From assembly GCA_016126655.1 (NCBI GenBank), contig CP065955.1, positions 310,001 to 374,000 on the forward strand: 64,000 bases of DNA. Reading direction: 5' to 3'. The translations under genes were made by a program, and so were the position numbers. Below are positions 9,585 to 18,175 of this stretch, piece after piece. The notes below the pieces were generated by a model. That model ran no database searches and was not told the DNA's origin. It saw nothing but the letters and a program-made list of their open reading frames with translations. How positions within the stretch are numbered: position 1 is the first letter of the stretch; every line of letters begins with the position of its first letter. This DNA is from Aerococcaceae bacterium zg-1292 (GTDB lineage Bacteria > Bacillota > Bacilli > Lactobacillales > Aerococcaceae).

Positions 9585-10511
9585 ATGGAATTAAAAGAAA
9601 AAGATTTAGTTCTTGAGCAAGAAATGGTACAAGATGAGACAGTTTCGCTTCCTCCGATGGGATTTGAAGTTATTAAACGTGAATTTTTGAAAGATAAAGT
9701 GGCTATCGCCGCACTCATCTTATTAATCGTTATTTTAGGTACTTCAATTATTGCGCCAAACTTTATTGATATGGAAGCAGCGATGAAAGTTAGTATTTTT
9801 GACCGTTTCTTAAAACCTGGTGTCGACGGACATATTTTAGGAACGGATGAAGGTGGACGTGATGTGTTTGGTATGTTAATTGCCGGTACGCGTAACTCGT
9901 TATTCATCGGTTGGTCAGTAACGATTTTAACTGCGACTATAGGAATCGCCTTAGGGATTATTTCTGGTTATTATGGTGGAAAAATTGATGATGTTATGAT
10001 GCGTGTGGTGGACTTTGTTATGGTACTACCAACGCTAATGTTTACGATTGTTATGATTACAATCGTTGATGGCTTTAGTATGATAAAATTAATCTTGATT
10101 TTATCAGCATTTGCTTGGCCGGGGACTACACGTTTGATTCGTACGGCATCACTAAGTGAGGCATCGAAAGATTATATCAGTGCATCGAAAACAATGGGGA
10201 CACGTGACTGGAGAATTATCTTACTAGAATTATTACCAAACTTAAGTTCTATCTTGATTACTAACTTAACCTTAAGTTTTGCTGCCAACATCGGTTTAGA
10301 AACTGGATTGAGTTTCTTAGGATTTGGTTTACCAGTCGGAACACCATCATTAGGGACATTAATCGGTTATGCCAATAACCCAGATACCATTGAAAATAAA
10401 ACATGGGTATGGTTACCAGCAGTATTATTAGTACTAGTATTAATGCTTTGTGTAAACTATATCGGACAAGCATTACAACGTGCAGCCGATTCGCGTCAAC
10501 GTCGCGGATAA
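9585..10511 (+). CDS. oppC: Oligopeptide ABC transporter permease
   Basis: Second membrane permease (308 residues), of the OppC/DppC type with an N-terminal cytoplasmic stretch, a first helix near 43-60, and the motif GTDEGGRDVFGMLIAGTRNS before the core helices. The EAA loop is DYISASKTMGTRDWRIILLELLPN near 190-215. RBS AAAGGAGG lies 7 bases upstream. It ends the operon; a dispersed repeat begins immediately after the TAA. The missing oppA means the binding protein must be encoded elsewhere, or the system uses an orphan one. Confidence 0.92.
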   Translation: MELKEKDLVLEQEMVQDETVSLPPMGFEVIKREFLKDKVAIAALILLIVILGTSIIAPNFIDMEAAMKVSIFDRFLKPGVDGHILGTDEGGRDVFGMLIAGTRNSLFIGWSVTILTATIGIALGIISGYYGGKIDDVMMRVVDFVMVLPTLMFTIVMITIVDGFSMIKLILILSAFAWPGTTRLIRTASLSEASKDYISASKTMGTRDWRIILLELLPNLSSILITNLTLSFAANIGLETGLSFLGFGLPVGTPSLGTLIGYANNPDTIENKTWVWLPAVLLVLVLMLCVNYIGQALQRAADSRQRRG

Positions 10512-10672
10512 CACATAGTGCGAGCGCGGGCGTTCAGCCTCGAACCACTGGAGCAAAATGAGCCGGAGCGCTTCAGCGCTCCAAGCGTTTTGCGAAGTGG
10601 ACGTCGAGGCTGCCCAAGCGAGCCGGCAACCACATAGTGCGAGCGCGGGCGTTTTGGCTTGAACTAGGAAAC
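10512..10672 (+). repeat. Dispersed structured repeat, one full and one truncated unit
   Basis: The full unit (10512-10628) has arms CAGCCTCGA+ACCACT and AGTGG+TCGAGGCTG. Compared with the unit at 530-649, CTGCC has become CAGCC while its partner GGCAG has become GGCTG: a compensatory pair. The inner hairpin is GGAGCGC-ttca-GCGCTCC. A second unit starts at about 10633 and breaks off inside its left arm. Confidence 0.85.
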
Positions 10673-10683
10673 ACAAAATCTAT

Positions 10684-10713
10684 TTGCAAATACAGATGGT
10701 TGTATGGTATAAT
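10684..10713 (+). promoter_or_regulatory. Sigma-A-type promoter of a small RNA
   Basis: -35 TTGCAA (10684-10689) and -10 TATAAT (10708-10713), separated by 18 bases. No open reading frame with a ribosome binding site starts in the following 170 bases, which instead form a compact folded RNA ending in a terminator. Confidence 0.7.
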
Positions 10714-10719
10714 GCATCC

Positions 10720-10877
10720 ATGCGATGAGTCGAATCAGTCTGGTAGACTGCAGACAGTATAACAAATGCCAGGAAGGCGTTATAAGTTATCATGTTGTGA
10801 ACCGTGATAACTGGTACGTTAACACGTATTCTGTCGTTTCGAATAAGAGTTGAGATTTAGGTCTCAACTCTTTTTTT
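10720..10877 (+). ncRNA. Candidate structured small RNA with own promoter and terminator
   Basis: About 158 nt. In order: hairpin CAGTCT-ggt-AGACTG (10736-10750); then a multi-branch domain closed by GACAG (10753-10757) with CTGTC (10831-10835). Three perfect hairpins lie inside: TATAAC/GTTATA with inner GCC/GGC (10758-10784), AGTTATCA/TGATAACT (10785-10812), and TACGT/ACGTA (10815-10828). The 3' end is the terminator GAGTTGAGA/TCTCAACTC (10847-10870) plus seven T. I do not recognise it as SRP RNA, 6S, tmRNA, RNase P or a T-box. cinA starts 350 bases later behind degenerate repeats, so a stand-alone sRNA is more likely than a cinA riboswitch. Confidence 0.65.
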
Positions 10878-10894
10878 ATGGTAAAATATAAGGT

Positions 10895-11205
10895 GTGTGA
10901 AGACGCTTTGCATCGAAGCAAAAGGTACTGAAGTGCTACGGCGCTTTAAGAGATGCAAGCGTTATGAACTAAAACGGACAATCGAAGCGCTTCAAACGAT
11001 ATAGAGTGCAATATTTTGATGTATGAGTTGCGTACGAGTAGATTTTTGAAGGGGACGTTAAGCTAATCCCATCGACCTGGAAATAGTAGCTTCAAAGGTG
11101 ATACGGACTGCAAAAAATTTGCAAAGCGGTTGACAAATTTAACTGCGCAAACGGAATGATGAGGTGGAGTGAACATCATTTCGAGTCTGTTTAAGTGAAC
11201 CAAAA
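10895..11205 (+). repeat. Degenerate dispersed repeats upstream of cinA
   Basis: Remnants of the ~120-bp repeat family. Pieces such as GAAGCGCTTCAA, GGGGACGTTAAGCTAATCCCATC and the final AACATCATTTCGAGTCTGTTTAAGTGAACC match parts of the arms and ends but are interrupted and mutated. No gene is visible between the small RNA and cinA. Confidence 0.5.
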
Positions 11206-11229
11206 TTAAAAATATCGAAGGTGACATAT

Positions 11230-12504
11230 ATGAATGTAGAATTAATATCAGTTGGCACAGAAATATTATTAGGTGATATTGTCAATACGAATACGGCGTA
11301 TTTATCTAAACAATTGGCAAATTTAGGTATCAATGTCTATAAACAGACAACGGTAGGTGATAATCATGAGCGCTTATTACAAGCATTAGATACCGCCTTT
11401 AAAACGGCGGATACGATTATTATTACCGGGGGCTTAGGTCCAACTGATGATGATATTAGTCGTGATGTAGCAGCTGCTTATTTTGGCTATCAAATGATTT
11501 ACCACGAGGAGATATGGCAACAAATTATTACCTATTTAACGCATAATCGTAAAGGTGCCTATGTATCAGAAAACAACCGGAAACAAGCCTATGTACCCGA
11601 GCATTCGTATATCTTGACGAATCAACAAGGGACTGCACCTGGTTTAATTATTGAAAAAGAGAATCAACGAATTATTTTATTGCCGGGTCCGCCGAGTGAG
11701 ATGAAAGCAATGTTTGAAACGTCTGTGATTCCTTATTTTAGAAAATATTCTGATAAACAATTTGTATCCGCATATATTCGCTTTTTTGGAATTGGAGAAT
11801 CAGCCCTTGAAATGAAAATAAAATCAATCCTAGATAGCCAGACCAATCCAACATTGGCTTTATATGCCAAAACCGGTGAGGTATTATTACGAGTCACTGC
11901 CTCAGGCGATAACGAAGCACAATGCCGTGAAAAAATGCAGCCAGTTATCGAGCAATTACAAAACGAAGTCGGCGAATACATTTATTTAATTGGAGACGAA
12001 CGCGTTGCAGAAACGCAAACAGAAATGCACCGTGTCGTGGCACAAATGTTACTAGAAAAGAACTTAACAATCAGTGTGGCAGAATCGCTAACAGGTGGAT
12101 TGATTACTTCTTCTTTGGTTGAACAAAGTGGTATTTCTCAAGTGTTATATGAAGGACTTGTTTGTTATTCGAACCAATCGAAAATTGAAACACTGGGTGT
12201 CAATCCGGACACAATTGCAAAATATGGTGCAGTAAGCGAACAGACTGCTAGAGAAATGGTTGTAGGTGTCGCGAAACGTTTAAATAGTGATGTGGCTATC
12301 GCAACCACTGGAATTGCAGGGCCAACGAGTGATGGCACGAATAAACCGGTAGGACTTGTCTACATTGCAACTTATGTAAAAGGTGCAGTCAATGTCGAGG
12401 TGTACCATCTGTTTGGGACGCGCACCTTAATTAGTGAACGCTCGTCTAAAACAGCGCTTAATCAGCTGCGTTTACATATTTTAGCACAAAATCAACAGAA
12501 ATAG
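11230..12504 (+). CDS. cinA: CinA: competence/damage-inducible protein, NMN deamidase-type
   Basis: A 424-residue two-domain CinA. The N-terminal COG1058 MoaB-like domain (about 1-170) has SVGTEILLGDIVNTN, TGGLGPTDDDI and LLPGPPSEM. The C-terminal PncC domain (about 265-415) has ISVAESLTGGLI, YSNQSKIETLGV and ATTGIAGPTSDGT, the NMN amidohydrolase signature. It takes part in pyridine nucleotide salvage and is competence-associated in streptococci. The ATG at 11230 follows AAGGTGAC; the in-frame GTG nine bases upstream overlaps that site. The usual downstream recA is absent; an xpaC-telA pair follows. Confidence 0.93.
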   Translation: MNVELISVGTEILLGDIVNTNTAYLSKQLANLGINVYKQTTVGDNHERLLQALDTAFKTADTIIITGGLGPTDDDISRDVAAAYFGYQMIYHEEIWQQIITYLTHNRKGAYVSENNRKQAYVPEHSYILTNQQGTAPGLIIEKENQRIILLPGPPSEMKAMFETSVIPYFRKYSDKQFVSAYIRFFGIGESALEMKIKSILDSQTNPTLALYAKTGEVLLRVTASGDNEAQCREKMQPVIEQLQNEVGEYIYLIGDERVAETQTEMHRVVAQMLLEKNLTISVAESLTGGLITSSLVEQSGISQVLYEGLVCYSNQSKIETLGVNPDTIAKYGAVSEQTAREMVVGVAKRLNSDVAIATTGIAGPTSDGTNKPVGLVYIATYVKGAVNVEVYHLFGTRTLISERSSKTALNQLRLHILAQNQQK

Positions 12505-12609
12505 GACTTGAGGCGGATACTCTCCTAATAGGCAAATGCTATACTGATAGTAAGGAAAAAGAAAATAGTGTTTTTACTATTGATAAATGATTTAAAGGAG
12601 GGCATAAAA

Positions 12610-13632
12610 ATGTTAATTATATTACAATTGGTTGCTGTTGTTATTGGAATGATCTACTGTGTGGTACTAGGAAAGGAATTGTATAAAGGTTTTTCACTGA
12701 ATTATTCTTATATCGCTAAATTATCCTCGATTTTTCTTGTGCCATTATGGATTGAAGGGATGATAGTCGTATTGTTATGTGGCCGAGAGCCAATGATGAG
12801 TCTAGCAGCGATTGTTTCTTCCGGAATATTTGGTGTACTGTTATTGAGCATTTTATTCGGTGGCATGAAGCAGATATTTGGCCAAAAATGGTTAACCATC
12901 ATTTTTATAATCGGCATCGTTTGCGCAGTGGTGACAGCCGTATTCTTTATTGAACTCACTGAAAATTCGCCTGCTCGTAATCAATTTATGGATGTGCATA
13001 TCATGATGACGTTGCTAATTATTGGGTGTACGATTCCATTTGCTGGATTTGCTTGGGTACTCTCTCTCCTTAAAAACAATCAAACAAGTCATATTGCTTA
13101 TGTGAAGTCAAATAAAATCCAACATTACCGTGAGCATGGCTTATCGGATAGTGATATTGATTTCTTCCGCAGCCAAATGGCAGAAGCAAAAGAACGTATT
13201 GAAAATAGCGAGAAGCATATACAAGCAGTTGCTAAATTACGAATTATTGAAACACGGCACAATACTATTGATGTTGCGAAACAATTTTTTAAAGATATTG
13301 TAGCAGAACCAGAACGCTTACCACAAGCGGGTGTCTTCATGAATAAGCTATTACCTTCATTAGAAGATTTAACGGCTAAATATGTTGAAATATCCAATCA
13401 TGTCGCAAAAAACAAACAAACGTATCTTATTTTAGATAAAAGTGCTGCGACCATTGAAAAACTCTGTGAATCCATTACGGAACAATATTTGCAATTCCAT
13501 CAATCTGTCTATAATGACTTAGATGATGAAATTAAATTAGCCAATAAAAATTTATCTAAAGCGAATGATACGATAAATGATGATGTGGATTCATTAGTTG
13601 ATGACCCATTTGCCTTTGATGACTTTGAATAG
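12610..13632 (+). CDS. XpaC-like protein with N-terminal membrane domain
   Basis: A 340-residue protein with about five predicted membrane helices (about 2-20, 38-57, 63-85, 94-114, 130-152). A soluble helical C-terminal half (about 165-310) resembles XpaC (named for hydrolysis of 5-bromo-4-chloroindolyl phosphate), with IQHYREHGLSDSDIDFFR and KLRIIETRHNTIDV. The C-terminus is acidic. It lies 12 bases before telA, the frequent xpaC-telA arrangement of Firmicutes, linked to envelope stress and tellurite/bacteriocin tolerance. ATG at 12610 has AAAGGAGGG upstream. The XpaC assignment rests on the C-terminal half and the neighbour; the exact function is unknown. Confidence 0.7.
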   Translation: MLIILQLVAVVIGMIYCVVLGKELYKGFSLNYSYIAKLSSIFLVPLWIEGMIVVLLCGREPMMSLAAIVSSGIFGVLLLSILFGGMKQIFGQKWLTIIFIIGIVCAVVTAVFFIELTENSPARNQFMDVHIMMTLLIIGCTIPFAGFAWVLSLLKNNQTSHIAYVKSNKIQHYREHGLSDSDIDFFRSQMAEAKERIENSEKHIQAVAKLRIIETRHNTIDVAKQFFKDIVAEPERLPQAGVFMNKLLPSLEDLTAKYVEISNHVAKNKQTYLILDKSAATIEKLCESITEQYLQFHQSVYNDLDDEIKLANKNLSKANDTINDDVDSLVDDPFAFDDFE

Positions 13633-13644
13633 AGGGGGATATAA

Positions 13645-14892
13645 ATGAGCGAAAAAAATACAGAATCATTATTTGATGAGTTAGTCAATGAAACAACGAC
13701 GTCAGCTGTTGATGATTTATTAGCCAATCCTTTTGATGAAAAAGAGAGTGAGTCTACTAAAAGTGTACAAAACGACTTACTCGATGCGCAAATGTTATCT
13801 AAACGCGCGATTACAACTGAAAAATTAATTAATCGTTTACCTGAGCATCGTCAAAAACAAGCCTATGATTTAGCCAGTCAAATCGACGAAAATAATATGA
13901 ATGCGGTTATCGCCTATGGGTCTAATGCGCAAAAGAAATTAAGTGAATTCTCTCATGCAATGTTGATGCAAGTGCAAATGAAAGATACGGGAGAAATCGG
14001 TGATGTCTTAACGGATTTAATGCAACAGTTAAATCGTTCGAACCCACGTGAATTAACAGCAGAGCCGAATGTGTTTAAGCGTTTATTTGCTAAAGTAAAA
14101 ACATCGGTTGCTGAAACGCAAATTCAATATCAAAAGATTGGTAGTCAAATCGATAAAGTAGCGATTCGTTTAGACCGTGAGAAGAATGAATTGTTAAACG
14201 ATAATATTATGCTGGAACAATTGTATAATAAAAATAAGGATTACTTTGAGGCGTTGAATATCTATATTGCCGCTGGGGAAGTGAAAATGCAAGAACTGCA
14301 AGAAAAAATCATTCCCGAAGCGATTGAAAAGGCAAAAGCCAGTAATAGTCAGATGGATGTACAAATCGTCAATGACTTAAATCAGTTTCTTGACCGCTTA
14401 GATAAGCGAACCCATGATTTACGTTTGACACGTCAAATGACGATTCAACAAGCGCCACAAATTCGTATGATTCAAAATACCAACCAAGCATTAGCTGAAA
14501 AGATTCAAGTATCGGTTCATACGGCGATTCCATTATGGGAAAACCAAATTACGATTGCCTTAGCGTTATTACGTCAACAAAATGCAGCCATTACGCAACG
14601 ACAAGTGTCTGAAACGACCAATGAATTATTACTACGAAATTCTGAAATGTTGAAACAAAGTGCGATTGATACTGCGCGTGAATCTGAACGTGGCGTCATC
14701 GATATCGAAACATTACAAAAAACTCAAGCGAATTTGATTGCGACCTTGGAAGAAACCTTGCAAATTCAAACAGAAGGACGCCGTCAACGTGCGTTAGCTG
14801 AACAAGAATTACAAGCGATGGAATTAGATTTACGTGATAAGTTGATGCAAATTACATCGGAACAACAGGCTTTGAGACCGAATGGTGAGTAA
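13645..14892 (+). CDS. telA: Toxic anion resistance protein, TelA family
   Basis: A 415-residue TelA-family protein (Pfam toxic anion resistance), cytoplasmic and almost entirely helical. After an acidic, low-complexity start (1-55) come family segments including LPEHRQKQAYDLASQID, then LYNKNKDYFEALNIYIAAGE and LTRQMTIQQAPQIRMIQNTN. The family is implicated in resistance to tellurite, nisin and other envelope stresses, but the mechanism is not established. GGGGG upstream of the ATG gives the ribosome binding site. It is cotranscribed with the XpaC-like gene. Confidence 0.88.
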   Translation: MSEKNTESLFDELVNETTTSAVDDLLANPFDEKESESTKSVQNDLLDAQMLSKRAITTEKLINRLPEHRQKQAYDLASQIDENNMNAVIAYGSNAQKKLSEFSHAMLMQVQMKDTGEIGDVLTDLMQQLNRSNPRELTAEPNVFKRLFAKVKTSVAETQIQYQKIGSQIDKVAIRLDREKNELLNDNIMLEQLYNKNKDYFEALNIYIAAGEVKMQELQEKIIPEAIEKAKASNSQMDVQIVNDLNQFLDRLDKRTHDLRLTRQMTIQQAPQIRMIQNTNQALAEKIQVSVHTAIPLWENQITIALALLRQQNAAITQRQVSETTNELLLRNSEMLKQSAIDTARESERGVIDIETLQKTQANLIATLEETLQIQTEGRRQRALAEQELQAMELDLRDKLMQITSEQQALRPNGE

Positions 14893-15054
14893 ATAGATTC
14901 GTGAGCGTTATATGAAAATACTGAAAGCGCAAGTGCGATGACTCGAGTCTTTGGCGTGAGGTTGTAGAAATACAACAGGTGTTTCAAGAGTGATGTGAAG
15001 TGAGTCTAAGCAAGTTGGAATAAAATGTTAAATAGGAGACCTTTGTAGGTATTA

Positions 15055-15098
15055 AAAACCTCCTGAGAACTTACTGTTGTAAGTTCTCAGGAGGTTTT
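15055..15098. terminator. Perfect 20-bp inverted repeat, bidirectional terminator
   Basis: AAAACCTCCTGAGAACTTAC pairs perfectly with its complement around a TGTT loop. A runs on the left and T runs on the right make it able to terminate telA transcription and also transcription entering from the decayed island. The 160 bases before it (14893-15054) hold only degenerate repeat-family sequence. From 15099 to 15240 nothing is recognised. Confidence 0.85.
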
Positions 15099-15240
15099 AG
15101 TTTTGAAATCCCCAAACTAATGAAAGAAATAGAGTCAGTGCTGAAAAAACAACAGTAGAGTTGCAATATCTAGCTATATTTAAAACTTGGGAGATATAAA
15201 ATGTGAAAATGCTATCTCGTTGGCAGTTATTGTTTATCGA

Positions 15241-15546
15241 TTATGAATATCTGTTGAAAAAATATTCTCGTTTATATTTTATGTAATTCCATCCTTCCGC
15301 AATTTGAGAATCAATGACACGGATAACATAGGAATCTAACGGGACAAATATAAACTGATAACCATAGTCATTTGTTTTACCTGTGAGTTGTTATATTCAT
15401 AATAATAATAATAATGAACTACTTCTTTTGTATATACAGCGCTAACATTGGGACAGCTGCTAAAGGAAACGAGAAAGCTAAATATCATAGCTATTGCAAA
15501 AACGAATTTTAATTTCTGAAATATTTTTATCTTCTTAATTCTTATT
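15241..15546 (-). pseudogene. Frameshifted small secreted protein (paralog of the 17331 gene)
   Basis: On the minus strand a signal-peptide-like start (KIFQKLKFVFAIAMIFSF, then LVSFSSCPNVSA) leads into a tyrosine run and NNSQ. The frame then shifts by one base and continues as GKTNDYGYQFIFVPLDSY and ends GWNYIKYKREYFFNRYS. This second half aligns with YHGYKYIYTDVPENYQ...GWDFFRYQE of the intact gene at 17331-17603. No good start codon is left at the 5' end. It is the decayed partner of a pair flanking the broken ABC transporter. Found by reading both frames. Confidence 0.6.
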
Positions 15547-15579
15547 GGCTATTTTTGTCAATTGTAATAATAAAATTGA

Positions 15580-16618
15580 CTAGGCGATGCTTACAAATAC
15601 AGCAAAGTGATAGTTAGCAATCAGATTGCTTATTTGATGAGCTAGACTGAAACTTAATACATTCACAGGTTTTAAATAGATAAAAGGTAAGAATGGCGAT
15701 AGTGTGTTTAATATTGAAATTTCTGGAATGACCAGTACTTGAGATAAAATAAGGACGATTGAGATAAAAAACAAATGCAGTTTATTTTTAATATAATTGG
15801 ATAGTGCTGAAACTAAACTGATGGAACAGAGCAGAAGTAATGAAATTAAGAAAACGCCTCTAAACAGTAATTCTTTTAATTGATATACCTTTAATGTCAT
15901 TAAATCAGAATCATATCCTGTTAATGGATAGGATAAATCACCAGCGCCAAAAAATAGCAAAGAGGCTAAAAAATTGAGCGTAATGTATCCCAAAAACAAA
16001 AGATAAACGATTGACAAGAGCGAAATTAATTTTGAGTATACTAATGTTGTATTACTCAAAGGATAGGTTAATTCGGTATCCACACCATCAACCTATCTAG
16101 CAGTATAAAATTCTGAAGATAATAAAACAACGTAAGAAATAAATAATATTGGAATGATAGCATTCAATACTGAATGTGTAATAAAATTTACAGCTCTTGT
16201 AGAAGATTCAGGCGCATTATAATACAATCCTTTTTTTGACAAATGGTCAAACTCCATAATCATTCGCTGGAGAAAAGGGGTTTCTTCTTTATTGTTACGT
16301 TCTTCTGTTATTTTTTTATAAATTCTATTCGTTCTTTTCTCAATCTAAAGGCTAATGGATAATTTGCTTTTTGATAGGCTTCAAGAAAGTCAGAATTTTC
16401 ATTCAATTGTGTAGTTAATGCTTTTTGGAATTTTCTGGTAAGGAGTCATTTTTTAACACTTGATTAATTGTTTCATTTTCATTATGGACGGCTATAATCA
16501 AAGGATTATTCAAACTGTTCACAAGAAGTGTAACTAAAGAGACAACTAAAATTAAGAGAAACAGTATAATATTCAATTTCCTATTAGTTTTTTTCAAATA
16601 GTGAAGAAATATGGACAT
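15580..16618 (-). pseudogene. Decayed ABC-2-type permease
   Basis: A hydrophobic protein of about 345 codons read on the minus strand from ATG 16618. It starts MSIFLHYLKKTNRKLNIILF, a first membrane helix. A frameshift near 16440, another in an A-run near 16325, and an in-frame TAG at about 16095 (inside FYTAR*VDGVDTELTYPLS) break it. The last 167 codons (15580-16083) remain open with five hydrophobic segments. The GVDTELTYPLSNT motif is typical of bacteriocin-type or uncharacterised ABC-2 permeases. Its ATG directly follows the stop of the ATPase pseudogene, so the two once formed an operon. Confidence 0.75.
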
Positions 16619-17251
16619 TTAATATTCTCCTTTCATATTTTTTGTTGTGTATAATTGAATGGAGGTAGGTGCCTCACCGCAGTCCACGATATAATCGCTC
16701 AATGTTAAAATTTATTCTTTATCATGGGTTGGGAAAATTATTAGTTTACCATTATTTTTTAATTCAGTGATAAAATCATAAAATATTTGAATAGATTTTT
16801 TGTCTAAGGCAGAAGAAGGCTCGTCAAATAGTAAGTAATTGGATGTCGAAAACATATACAAACTTAATAATAGTCGTTGTTTCATACCAAGTGAGTATTT
16901 CATGTTTTACTTATTTACGAAGGATGACATACCCCAATAATCAATAACGTTGCTGATTTCTTCAGTGCTTTCCCACATTTTTTTATATAGATTAATATAA
17001 TCAAGGCCTGTTTGCACTGGGGCAAATCATTTGGAAGATTCAATATAAAAAGGTTTATGGGATTCACCCATCTCGAGGGTTCCTTGATAACCGATTAGAT
17101 TTGCTATACATCGTAATAAAGTCGTTTTGCCACAGCCATTAGGGCCAACGAGTCCGTAAATATTTCCAAGGTGTAAGTTCATATTTAAGTTTGAAAACAA
17201 CTCGAAATCCATGTCGACGGTTACATTTTTAGTGTTATCATGAATTTGCAC
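16619..17251 (-). pseudogene. ABC transporter ATPase with three in-frame nonsense codons
   Basis: A 211-codon frame without any indel, but with TGA near 17027, TAA just before MKYSLGMKQR (about 16910), and TAA at 16712. Parts still readable: Walker [17 protein letters not shown], signature YSLGMKQRLLLSL, Walker B NYLLFDEPSSALD, H-loop PTHDKE, and the tail LSDYIVDCGEAPTS. The length fits a compact ABC-2 ATPase. Three point nonsense mutations with the frame preserved suggest slow decay rather than a sequencing error. Confidence 0.8.
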
Positions 17252-17330
17252 CTCCTATCTATTGGTTACAATTCTTAGGTCTTACGGTGTTATTACCAGT
17301 CTCTTAATATTTTCCATTCGAAGTGAGGAA

Positions 17331-17603
17331 GTGAAAAAGAAAATATTAAAGTGCATAACATTTTTTGCATTATTGTTTACCCTCTATTCAGTCGTGTCAC
17401 CAAAGCAGGTGGAGGCGAAATTGGATTTAGAGTCTTATTATTATGATTATAATACTATTAATCATACCACTTCAAATTATCATGGATATAAATATATATA
17501 TACTGATGTACCAGAAAATTATCAATTGCTAGTAATACTAACGAGAGTCGTTTCTCGAGGGTGGGATTTTTTTAGATATCAAGAGACGAAAACGTATGGG
17601 TAA
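17331..17603 (+). CDS. Small secreted protein, unknown function
   Basis: From GTG 17331 the product has 90 residues: VKKKILKCITFFALLFTLYS is a clear signal peptide, probably cleaved after PKQVEA. It leaves a mature peptide of about 60 residues rich in Tyr and Asn, ending GWDFFRYQETKTYG. The start is uncertain because the nearest GAGG is only two bases upstream. It is divergent from the decayed ABC transporter and paralogous to the broken small protein at 15241-15546. A bacteriocin-like or surface peptide is possible but unproven. Confidence 0.55.
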   Translation: MKKKILKCITFFALLFTLYSVVSPKQVEAKLDLESYYYDYNTINHTTSNYHGYKYIYTDVPENYQLLVILTRVVSRGWDFFRYQETKTYG

Positions 17604-17625
17604 TGATTAGTCATATCACATTTCT

Positions 17626-17669
17626 AAACTGGCTATAAAACGTGTTCTGACATGTTTTGTAGCCAGTTT
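17626..17669. terminator. Hairpin terminator after the small secreted protein
   Basis: AAACTGGCTA-t-AAAAC pairs with GTTTT-g-TAGCCAGTTT, about 15 bp with one mismatch, 22 bases after the stop. The following tract is AAATTTT. From 17690 to 17995 there is no gene. A second imperfect hairpin (TTTGAGGA/TCCTCAAA, 17899-17934) lies in that gap. Confidence 0.65.
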
Positions 17670-17995
17670 AAATTTTCACTAAAATCTTAAGTGGAACCTG
17701 AATTCCAGAACGCATAAACAGGATAATCATAATTAATGTTGATTTATCAAGAATTTCAGCTGGTTAAACACAATTTCTGATATAGTTATGTGTCACTTTG
17801 GACGTAACAATGAAATCATTTTTATCTTTCTTACAAAAGTTAAAATATCAACGTTTTTTTGGAAACAAACTAATTATTTTCTGTGAAATCGTTATGAATT
17901 TGAGGATTCGGGTAAGAGAAAATCTCTCCTCAAATAATTAAGTCCTATTTACAATCAATTTCATTGGGAATGTCCGTTTCATATATGGAACTGAT

Positions 17996-18024
17996 TTGAC
18001 TTAAAAAAATGAAAGCGTTATAGT
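17996..18024 (+). promoter_or_regulatory. Promoter of the larEC operon with overlapping cre-like site
   Basis: -35 TTGACT (17996-18001) and -10 TATAGT (18019-18024) are 17 bases apart, a near-consensus sigma-A promoter. Inside it TGAAAGCGTTATAG (18010-18023) matches 12 of 14 positions of the CcpA consensus TGWAANCGNTNWCA and overlaps the -10, a position expected to repress. Carbon catabolite repression of the downstream operon is inferred. Confidence 0.65.
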
Positions 18025-18034
18025 TAAAGTGGAT

Positions 18035-18158
18035 AAATTATTAAAAAAGTGCGACAACGAGCGCTTTGAAGTGAAGCACTCGAAAAAGTTGCTGGCATGC
18101 GCGTCATGCATGACGGTGACTGTTGAAGTGGTGTCATTTCAGTTTGTTGTAGCCGGAA
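18035..18158 (+). repeat. Dispersed structured repeat in the 5' UTR of the larEC operon
   Basis: A somewhat diverged unit of the TGAAATGA subtype, running from GTGCGACAACGAGCGC to AGCCGGAATA, with the right arm GTGTCATTTCAG and a shortened inner hairpin. It lies between the promoter and the ribosome binding site GAGGAGG at 18162-18168, so it would be transcribed as leader RNA. The reading frame is open through it, which creates a false N-terminal extension of the next gene. Confidence 0.75.
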
Positions 18159-18175
18159 TAAGAGGAGGTTTTATA

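Noticed and set aside
10720-10877. SRP RNA, 6S RNA or T-box
   Set aside because: The SRP GGTCAGG..GGAAGCAGCC core, the long 6S rod with central bubble, and the T-box AGGGTGG motif are all absent.
18029-18175. 49-residue N-terminal extension of the first cyclodeaminase-like protein
   Set aside because: It is encoded by a dispersed repeat in the 5' UTR; the strong GAGGAGG site points to GTG 18176.
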